DNA of 37,931 nt, from the NCBI RefSeq assembly GCF_900091845.1, contig NZ_FMCI01000254.1, forward strand, positions 1-37,931, given 5' to 3'. The DNA comes from Streptomyces sp. SolWspMP-5a-2. Lineage in GTDB: Bacteria > Actinomycetota > Actinomycetes > Streptomycetales > Streptomycetaceae. A model generated the notes under the pieces. That model searched no databases. It was not told where the DNA came from and saw only the letters and a list, made by a program, of their open reading frames with translations. This document shows, in pieces, positions 32,150-37,931 of the stretch; within the stretch, counting starts at the first letter, position 1; each line of letters begins with the position of its first letter. The position numbers were made by a program, and so were the translations under genes.

Positions 32150-32490
32150 CCGTGCTCCTGGTGGCCAACACCGTCGCCGCCGTGGCGGGCATCGTCTTCG
32201 CGGTGCTGGGGGGTGTGCGCCCGGCGTCCCTGAGCGACAGCGGCACGCCGAGCGGCGGCGAACGGTTCTACGGCTGGATGTACGCCGTCAGGGGGGTGCC
32301 CCTGGGCGTGGCGGCGGCCGTCGCGCCGCTGGCGTGGACCGGCCCGGCCGTCACGCTCGTCCTGCTGGCGGCGGCCGCGGCCCAGGTGGGCGACGCCGCG
32401 ATCGGGGTCACCCACCGCAAGTGGACGATGATCGCGGGCGCTTCGGTGGCGACGGCGCTGCACGTGGCGACGGCTGTCGCGGTCGCGTGA
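32146..32490 (+). CDS. Small membrane protein (DUF4267-like)
   Basis: This 114-aa protein has about four hydrophobic segments: LLVANTVAAVAGIVFAVLGG, GVPLGVAAAVAPLAW, AVTLVLLAAAAAQ and ASVATALHVATAVAVA. A GERFYGWMYAVRG loop lies between the first two. The pattern resembles small integral membrane proteins of the DUF4267 kind, though I am not certain of the family. GTG 32146 overlaps the cupin stop by four bases, so it is co-translated with it. Its function is unknown. Confidence 0.75.
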   Translation: MTVLLVANTVAAVAGIVFAVLGGVRPASLSDSGTPSGGERFYGWMYAVRGVPLGVAAAVAPLAWTGPAVTLVLLAAAAAQVGDAAIGVTHRKWTMIAGASVATALHVATAVAVA

Positions 32491-32540
32491 GCGCCACGGG
32501 AGCGCGGCCGCCGACACCGCGCTCCCCCAACTCCCGTTCC

Positions 32541-32562
32541 GCCGGGGGCCTGATCCCCCGGC
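32541..32562. terminator. Terminator hairpin between convergent genes
   Basis: GCCGGGGG (32541-32548) and CCCCCGGC (32555-32562) form a perfect 8-bp stem with a 6-nt loop. It lies 51 bp after the membrane-protein stop and 123 bp before the end of the convergent unknown gene. Confidence 0.6.
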
Positions 32563-32684
32563 ACCGGCATCTCCCCCTGCGTCTGCGTCAGTCACCCTCC
32601 CCCGCCCGTCAGGACCGGCGCGGCAGGGTCAGTCGTGCGGTGGCGCGTCCGGTGCGGGCGGACGGCGCCTGAGGTGACGCGGGC

Positions 32685-33293
32685 TCAGATGGTCGGCGTG
32701 GTGTCGACGACCGGCCGGTGGACCTCGATGACCGGCTTCCAGCCCGCGGAGAACTCGATGAAGTCCGCGCGGGTGGGGTACGTGTCGATCGCGCGGCGGT
32801 CACGCTTGGGGCTCTCGGTCGCCTTGCGCCCGCGGGGGACCTGCTCCTCGAAGATGTCGACCTTCACGTCCGGGACCTCCTTGAGGCCCTGACGCCAGAT
32901 CTGCACGATGTCCGCGCCGAACGCCTGCCGGGCCGCGGCGTAGAGGGCCGTGAGGGCGCCCTTGTCCCCGCCGGGGACGAAGAGGGCCAGGTCCAGGACG
33001 ACACCGGCGGACTGGAGGACCTCGATGGTCACCGACCCGTCCTCGTCGGCCACGTAGATTCCGGCTTCATTCTCGTCGTCGGGAAGGCAGGAGACCTCTT
33101 CCTGGAATATGGTCCGCGCCGTTATCGAACCGCCCTCGAAATCCTCACCCGACTTGGTCAGGAAAGCAGGGACATAGCAGTCGGAAAGCTTGAGTTCTGC
33201 GGTGTCGGCGGAGACGAAGAGCCTGTCCTTCACGCCGAGCTTCGTCACCTCTTCCAGCGAGAGACGGCGAGCGGCGATCTTCTCCGTGTTCAC
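32685..33293 (-). CDS. Unknown 202-aa protein with lower GC content
   Basis: I do not recognise this protein. It is soluble with no signal peptide, opens NTEKIAARRLSLEEVTKLGVKDRLFV, has an acidic middle (CLPDDENEAGIYVADEDGSV) and a basic stretch PRGRKATESPKRDRR before a final EFSAGWKPVIEVHRPVV. GTG 33293 has AAAGGG six bases upstream. Its 5' half is visibly less GC-rich than neighbouring genes and uses two ATA isoleucine codons (in SITARTIF), which are rare in Streptomyces. This hints at recent acquisition. TTGACC and TAGCGT boxes upstream (33356-33331) are only 14 bp apart, so the promoter is doubtful. A small Cys-rich ORF precedes it on the same strand. Confidence 0.75.
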   Translation of the reverse strand: MNTEKIAARRLSLEEVTKLGVKDRLFVSADTAELKLSDCYVPAFLTKSGEDFEGGSITARTIFQEEVSCLPDDENEAGIYVADEDGSVTIEVLQSAGVVLDLALFVPGGDKGALTALYAAARQAFGADIVQIWRQGLKEVPDVKVDIFEEQVPRGRKATESPKRDRRAIDTYPTRADFIEFSAGWKPVIEVHRPVVDTTPTI

Positions 33294-33374
33294 GATTTCC
33301 CTTTCAGGTGGCACTGTCCTCCGAACCAGGACGCTATCACGAAACGCCGAGGTCAACTGCCCAGTAATCTACGG

Positions 33375-33551
33375 CTAAATGACCGCCGGCGGCCCGCCGG
33401 GGAGGGCCGCGCCGGACGCGCCGCACCACCGCGAACACCCCTTCGCGGGGGCGTCCACCGTCATGACGCCGGGCTTCGGGCGGCGGTTGCATTTCGGTCC
33501 GCAGGGTGACACGGAGCAGCCAAAAGAGAGTTTACGGTCGATATCACCCAT
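33375..33551 (-). CDS. Possible small Cys-rich peptide (58 aa)
   Basis: A 58-codon ORF starts at ATG 33551 with GAAGG four bases upstream. It encodes a peptide with five Cys, including CSVSPCGPKC (12-21) and CSRWC (39-43), after a charged start MGDIDRKLSF. It ends 81 bp before the lower-GC unknown gene on the same strand. Codon usage is only partly Streptomyces-like. It might be a small secreted or modified peptide, a metal-binding peptide or a chance ORF. The rest of the 33,294-33,906 spacer shows no clear gene. Confidence 0.3.
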   Translation of the reverse strand: MGDIDRKLSFGCSVSPCGPKCNRRPKPGVMTVDAPAKGCSRWCGASGAALPGGPPAVI

Positions 33552-33906
33552 GTCGCCTTCAAGAACGCGGTGACGGAGTAAGGCGTTCCATTCGCCGCCC
33601 ATCTCGGACCCGCGTCGGAAACGAACCGGGACGCCCCGACAAGGCGACACCGGGCACCCCGCGGGACGGAAACCGGAACCGCGGTCGGACCCGCCCCCGG
33701 GCGCACGGGGGTGCCGTCCGCGCGGCCGGGGCGCTTCCGGCACAGGGCGCCGCCCCCCACCGCGCCCCCGCCGCTCCCCCGAGCGGCGCCCGGCCCCGCG
33801 AGGCAGGTTCCGGAATGGCGCAAACGCGTGTCAGCCGGACGAGGCGGAATGCATCATGGTGGGCCCGCCGGGCAGTGGCCGTCGGCAGAGGTGGACGGAG
33901 TCAGAT

Positions 33907-34203
33907 GTGATCGAGTTGTCCACGGTGATCCGTGATCTGCGGGCCGAACTCGAACGCGCGGTCGCCGCGGCCGAGGGCGCGGCGCTGCGCTTCGAACTGC
34001 AGACCATCGAGCTGGAGATGTCGGTCACCCTGGAGCGGTCCGCGCAGGCGGGCGCGAAGGTGCGTTTCTGGGTCGTGGACACGAACGCGGAGGCTTCCGT
34101 GGCGTCGGCCTCCACGCAGCGCATCAGGCTGGCGCTGCAACCGGCCCTGACGGGTTCGGAGACGACGTACATCCACGGCCGCGCCGAGGACCATGAGGAG
34201 TGA
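33907..34203 (+). CDS. Trypco2-family protein (trypsin co-occurring domain 2)
   Basis: This 98-aa protein consists of one domain: IELSTVIRDLRAELERAVAA, a LRFELQTIELEMSVTLER strand pair, AGAKVRFWVV and the ending STQRIRLALQP. This pattern is that of the trypsin-co-occurring domain 2, found beside trypsin-STAND/NACHT proteins in bacterial conflict systems. GTG 33907 has GGAG seven bases upstream and fits the domain boundary; an in-frame ATG at 33856 would add 17 unrelated residues. Its stop overlaps the start of the trypsin-NACHT gene (GTGA), so the two are made together. It is probably a substrate, adaptor or regulator of the protease. Confidence 0.88.
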   Translation: MIELSTVIRDLRAELERAVAAAEGAALRFELQTIELEMSVTLERSAQAGAKVRFWVVDTNAEASVASASTQRIRLALQPALTGSETTYIHGRAEDHEE

Positions 34204-37097
34204 CGGCCGCACCGGAGCCGTCGCCCGAACCGCTCGGGTTCGATCCGCGCCGCGCGGTCCAGGTCCTCGTGGAGACGGACGGAGGGCCGGACGGGGGGCC
34301 GGGCGAGCGGCGGCGCGGATCGGGCTACCGGGTGACGGCGGACACCGTCCTCACCGCCGCGCACGTCGTCCGTGACGCCTCCTCGGTCCGCCTGCGGTTC
34401 GCCGACGGCGCCCTCGGGACGACGGAGGTGCCCGGCACGCGCGTGTGGAGCGACACGGCGGCGGACATCGCCGTCCTCAGGATCGAGCCCGGCCCGGACC
34501 GCGACCGGCTGCCCCCGCGCGTCACCCCCGTGCGCTTCGCCCGCGTCACCGGCGTGGTGGAGTGCGAGGCGCTGGGCTTCCCCCGGTTCAAGCTGCACCG
34601 CGGTCCCGCCCCGGGCCACGACCGGCCCTCCGTGCCGTACCGGGACTCCCACCACGCCCGCGGAACGACCAGCCCGTTCTCCAACCTGCGCCGGGGAACG
34701 CTCGAACTCGCCCTGCGCGCACCCGAGTACGACACCGACGGGCGCCGCTCCCCGTGGGAGGGGATGTCCGGGGCCGCCGTCTGGAGCGCGGGCCGCCTGA
34801 TCGGGGTGGTGAGCGAACACCACCGTTCCGACGGCCTCGGCACCCTGACCGCCGGACGGGTCGACCGCTGGTACGCACTCCTCACGCCCGAGCAGGTCGG
34901 CGAGTTGGGTGAGCTGATCGGGCTGCCGCCGGACGCCGAGCGGCTCATCCGGCTCCCGCCGCCACCGGGCGGATCGTGGCTGGACGCGGCGGCGCGCGAC
35001 CTCGCCTCCTGGGTGGAGCGGCAGTGGTCCGAGGAGGAGCGGCGCAGGAGCGTCCACGATCCGTTCCCGATGCGGGTGTGCTTCAGGAATGCCACCGGCC
35101 GGTTCGACAACTGGTCCAACGTCCGCCGGACACCGCCCTCTTCGGGGACGCCGTCGCCGCCGCTGCCCCTCGCCGGGCCGCTGGAGCGGATCGTCGAGGT
35201 GTACCGCTCCGTGCCGTCCAGGCGCCTGGTGGTGCTCGGGGAGGCCGGTGCGGGCAAGACGATCCTCGCCCTGCGCCTCGTCCTCGACCGGCTGCGCGCT
35301 CCGGTCCCGGGCGACCCGGTGCCGGTCATCTTCAGCCTGGGGTCCTGGGACCCCGCCGAGTCGTTGCACGACTGGATGCGCGGACAGCTCGTCCGCGACT
35401 ACCCCGATCTCAACGTGCCCTCCCCCGAGGGCGGCAGCCTGGCTGACGCCCTGCTCAGGAGCCACCGCGTCCTGCCCGTCCTCGACGGCTTCGACGAGAT
35501 GGCGGAGGACCTCAGGAGCACGGCGCTGCGCGCGGTCAACGCCACCGTCACGGACCTGGTGCTCACCAGCCGCCCGGAGGAGTACGACCGGGCCGTGCGC
35601 GCGGCGGGGGTGGTGCTCAGGGGCGCGCCCGGCATCGTCCTGGACCCCCTCGATCCGCGAGATCTGGCCACGTACCTGCGCCGGGCGAGCCCGCCCGCCC
35701 CGGGCGGCGACGAGTCGAGCACCGCGTGGGAGCCGGTCCTGCGGGAGCTGGCGCGGCGGCCACGCGGCGAGGGGGCGGAGAACGTCGCCCGGGTGCTCGG
35801 CACCCCGCTCATGGTCGCGCTGGCCCGGACGGTCTACCAGAGCGCGAACGGCCGGTCGCCCGACGACCGTTCGGTGCCGGAGGACCTGCTGGACGTGCGG
35901 CGGTTCCCCACCGCGCGGGCGGTGGAGGACCATCTGCTGGCCGCGTTCCTCCCGGCCGCCTACGACGCGCCGCCGGCCGGCGCGCACGCCGTGCAGCCGC
36001 GTCGGCGGGGCTGGGACGCCGAGCAGGCCGCGCCCTGGCTCGGGTACCTGGCCCGGCACCTCGACCGGCTCGGCCAGGGCGGGCAGGTCGTGCGCGACCT
36101 GGCGTGGTGGGAACTGGGCACCACCCTGCGCCGATCCACCCGGACCTTCGCGGTCGGGGCTCTCGCGGCCGTGGCCTTCGGGGTCACCACCGCCGTCGGG
36201 AACATCCCGGTGGACCTGGTGGCGACCGCGTTCCCGCTGGGGTTCGCGCTGCGCAGGGGTGCCGTGGTCGGTGTGCTGCACGGGCTCGCGGCGGGGTCCG
36301 TCTTCGGTTTCATCTACTGGTGGATGTCGGGGCGTGGCCGGATCAAACCGCTCCAGGTGCGCGCGAGGATCTCCCGCGGAGCCTGGAAGCGACGGGACGA
36401 GGCCCTGCGCAGCGCCCTGGCCGGTCTGGTCGTCGGTGCCGTGGCCTCGACGACCCTGATCCTCCTGGACCGGGTCGTGGTCAGCGGACTCGGCCTGGAC
36501 GACGGCCAGGGCGGCAGCCGGACCGCGGCCCTGGTGTTCGTCGCCGAACTCACCGCGGGCGGCGCCCTCGTGTTCGGTCTGACGGCGCTGCTCGAAGCGC
36601 CGCTGCAGTCGGGCTCCGCCACCCGGCCGACGGATCTGCTGAACGCCAACCGCCGCCGTGTCGCCCACCGGCTGGTTCTCTGGGCGCTGGTCATCGGGCC
36701 GCTCGTCGGCGTCGTCGAGGGGCTCTGGCACGGTCCGCTGCGCGGCCTCCAGGTGGGGACGGTGTTCGGTCTCGAAGCGGCGTTCGGCGCGGGACTCGCG
36801 TACGGCTGCGGCCTCACCGCGTGGGGGCAGTGGGTCGCGCTGGCCCGGATCTGGCTGCCGTTGACGGGTCGGCTGCCGTGGCGGCTGATGGCGTTCCTGG
36901 ACGACGCGCACCAGCGCGAGGTGCTGCGGCAGGCGGGCGCCGTCTACCAGTTCCGGCACGCCAGCGTCCAGGAGCACCTGACCGGCGGGCTCCGCGACCG
37001 GACCACGGCCGGGTCCGGGGGAACATCGGGGAACCGGGCCGAACCGCACCCGCGTCACCCCTCACAGGACAAAGACACCGGGACGGGCGTTTCCTGA
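34200..37097 (+). CDS. Trypsin-like protease-NACHT ATPase membrane protein
   Basis: The 965-aa protein joins three parts. Residues 1-230 are a trypsin-like protease with the triad His55 (TAAHVV), Asp89 (DIAVLRI) and Ser190 (GMSGAAV). Residues 340-640 are a NACHT-type STAND ATPase with Walker A GEAGAGKT (347-354) and Walker B VLDGFDEM (427-434). From about 665 on there are several membrane helices, then a YQFRHASVQEHL motif that ends many actinomycete NACHT proteins. There is no signal peptide, so the protease should be cytosolic. GTG 34200 overlaps the trypco2 stop. Such proteins are predicted to activate proteolysis on sensing an invader or stress. No sensor repeats (TPR, WD40) are present, so the membrane part may sense. 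Confidence 0.93.
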   Translation: MTAAPEPSPEPLGFDPRRAVQVLVETDGGPDGGPGERRRGSGYRVTADTVLTAAHVVRDASSVRLRFADGALGTTEVPGTRVWSDTAADIAVLRIEPGPDRDRLPPRVTPVRFARVTGVVECEALGFPRFKLHRGPAPGHDRPSVPYRDSHHARGTTSPFSNLRRGTLELALRAPEYDTDGRRSPWEGMSGAAVWSAGRLIGVVSEHHRSDGLGTLTAGRVDRWYALLTPEQVGELGELIGLPPDAERLIRLPPPPGGSWLDAAARDLASWVERQWSEEERRRSVHDPFPMRVCFRNATGRFDNWSNVRRTPPSSGTPSPPLPLAGPLERIVEVYRSVPSRRLVVLGEAGAGKTILALRLVLDRLRAPVPGDPVPVIFSLGSWDPAESLHDWMRGQLVRDYPDLNVPSPEGGSLADALLRSHRVLPVLDGFDEMAEDLRSTALRAVNATVTDLVLTSRPEEYDRAVRAAGVVLRGAPGIVLDPLDPRDLATYLRRASPPAPGGDESSTAWEPVLRELARRPRGEGAENVARVLGTPLMVALARTVYQSANGRSPDDRSVPEDLLDVRRFPTARAVEDHLLAAFLPAAYDAPPAGAHAVQPRRRGWDAEQAAPWLGYLARHLDRLGQGGQVVRDLAWWELGTTLRRSTRTFAVGALAAVAFGVTTAVGNIPVDLVATAFPLGFALRRGAVVGVLHGLAAGSVFGFIYWWMSGRGRIKPLQVRARISRGAWKRRDEALRSALAGLVVGAVASTTLILLDRVVVSGLGLDDGQGGSRTAALVFVAELTAGGALVFGLTALLEAPLQSGSATRPTDLLNANRRRVAHRLVLWALVIGPLVGVVEGLWHGPLRGLQVGTVFGLEAAFGAGLAYGCGLTAWGQWVALARIWLPLTGRLPWRLMAFLDDAHQREVLRQAGAVYQFRHASVQEHLTGGLRDRTTAGSGGTSGNRAEPHPRHPSQDKDTGTGVS

Positions 37098-37116
37098 TCA
37101 AAAAGGCGAGGGCGCG

Positions 37117-37931
37117 ATGGGCTTGTCGGGGGTATCCGGAAGGCGGCGGGCGCTGTTCGCGCTGGCCGCGGGGACGGCGGTGGCGGCGGTGGGCACGGGG
37201 GCGGTGGGAGCGGGCGCCGCGTCGGCCGCGCCGGTCTCCCTCACCCTGGACTACACCTGCGACTTCCCCTACGTCGGCCATCAGCGGGTCACCGTGGCGC
37301 TGAAGGCGGACGTCCCGGGGACGCACCGTGTGGGCGAGCCCAGCCGTCCGTTCCCCGTCGAGGCGACGGCGACAGTGAGCGGCCTCCTCACCGGCGGGCT
37401 CAGGCTGCTGGGCGTGCACTCGGTGGCGGGCACCGCCGACGGGAGCGTCGACGTGACCGCCCCGCAGGGCGGCTTCCGGGTCGGTGTCCCCTTCACCATC
37501 CCCGCCACCGTCCTCCCCGGCTCCGGCGACCTGCGCGTCCCCGTCACCGGAACCGCCCCCTCGGTCACCTTCACCGCACCGGGCCGCGGACGGATCGACG
37601 TCGGGGACTTCACCCTCCACCTCACCGCGCGGGACGCGGACGGCCGGCCGAAGCTGGGCAGGCTCGACCCGCCCTGCACGGTGGACGGCGGGCAGCGGAC
37701 GACGATCGAGTCCTTCGACGTCCGCCCGAGGCCCACGCCCGCACCGACGCCGTCGGCCTCCCCGTCCGCCGGTGTCCCCGCGCCCCCTTCCTCCGGCCGG
37801 ACCTCCCCGCACGGCGGCGCGGGCGCCGCGCGCAAGGGCGGGACCGGCGGTCACGCACGGCCGACGGCGGCATCGGGGCACGCGGGCGCGGCATCCGGCG
37901 GCGCGGCATCCGGCGGCGCGACCGGGCGGGG
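37117..37931 (+). CDS. Secreted DUF6801-like protein, partial
   Basis: The gene runs off the right edge after 271 codons. It starts at ATG 37117 with AAAGGCGAGG about six bases upstream. A signal peptide is clear: basic GRRRALFALAAG, a hydrophobic Ala/Val/Gly stretch and an ASAAP cleavage site near residue 38. The mature part begins LTLDYTCDFPYVGHQ and has beta-sandwich-like sequence with two Cys (about residues 47 and 187), matching the actinomycete DUF6801 surface proteins as I recall them. From about 205 a Pro/Ser/Thr- and then Gly/Ala-rich stretch suggests a wall-spanning linker. The unseen C-terminus may hold an LPxTG-type or membrane anchor. It lies 19 bp after the NACHT gene but looks functionally unrelated. 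Confidence 0.85.
   Translation, partial: MGLSGVSGRRRALFALAAGTAVAAVGTGAVGAGAASAAPVSLTLDYTCDFPYVGHQRVTVALKADVPGTHRVGEPSRPFPVEATATVSGLLTGGLRLLGVHSVAGTADGSVDVTAPQGGFRVGVPFTIPATVLPGSGDLRVPVTGTAPSVTFTAPGRGRIDVGDFTLHLTARDADGRPKLGRLDPPCTVDGGQRTTIESFDVRPRPTPAPTPSASPSAGVPAPPSSGRTSPHGGAGAARKGGTGGHARPTAASGHAGAASGGAASGGATGR

Noticed and set aside
33331..33356. Promoter TTGACC / TAGCGT upstream of the lower-GC unknown gene
   Set aside because: The spacing is only 14 bp, too short for a normal sigma-70 promoter, so it is mentioned only in the gene entry.
33831..37058. A 1075-codon open frame on the minus strand opposite the trypsin-NACHT gene
   Set aside because: It is antisense to a gene with clear domains, and its translation is compositionally odd (Arg/Gly/Pro/His-rich) without any recognisable motif. 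Long antisense open frames are normal in DNA this GC-rich.

Overview
The window is very GC-rich DNA with strong G/C third-position bias, frequent GTG starts, one-to-four-base start/stop overlaps and gene families typical of filamentous actinomycetes. Everything points to a Streptomyces or a close relative, probably an accessory or chromosome-arm region. No rRNA, tRNA, CRISPR array, transposase or integrase was seen.

Left part (1-10.7 kb). A truncated AAA/LuxR-type regulator and a divergent astacin-like metallopeptidase are followed by a leftward sulfur locus of about 7 kb. This holds a GST-like protein, an amino-acid-type ABC permease and ATPase, a GNAT acetyltransferase and two flavin-dependent monooxygenases of the NtaA/SnaA type. 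Three short ORFs encoding leader peptides of the actinomycete HIDL(L/Q)R type sit in front of the three transcription blocks. Two of them are followed directly by hairpins, so the locus looks controlled by translational attenuation, probably by cysteine supply. The gene set resembles the Bacillus operons that salvage S-substituted cysteines. A GH43-type glycosidase ends this part.

Middle (10.8-22.8 kb). A rifamycin-associated element precedes a rifampin monooxygenase (rox), which faces a 14-TM MFS exporter. Next comes the most interesting segment, a single-direction block from 22,824 down to 14,475. In transcription order it holds a 136-aa unknown, a 77-aa unknown, an isoprenyl-diphosphate-synthase-like protein with an altered first Asp motif, a P450, a prenyl-diphosphate C-methyltransferase homologue, a polyprenyl diphosphate synthase with a TTA codon at position 6, a TauD-type dioxygenase, phosphonopyruvate decarboxylase and phosphoenolpyruvate mutase. 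C-P bond formation and modified isoprenoid assembly are therefore joined in one translationally coupled operon. I know of no described pathway with this combination, and I propose it encodes a phosphonate-terpenoid hybrid.

Right part (23.3-37.9 kb). This holds a TerD protein, an ECF sigma factor, a TetR/MFS divergent pair, a GlxA-type regulator with an HD-domain hydrolase, a membrane Ser/Thr kinase with a lectin-like sensor domain, a TetR/cupin/membrane-protein module with a readable promoter and operator, and a lower-GC unknown gene. A trypco2 protein coupled to a trypsin-NACHT membrane ATPase follows (a predicted conflict/defence system), then a truncated secreted DUF6801-like protein.

Several GC-rich tandem repeats (14, 19, 39 and 42 bp periods) lie between genes.
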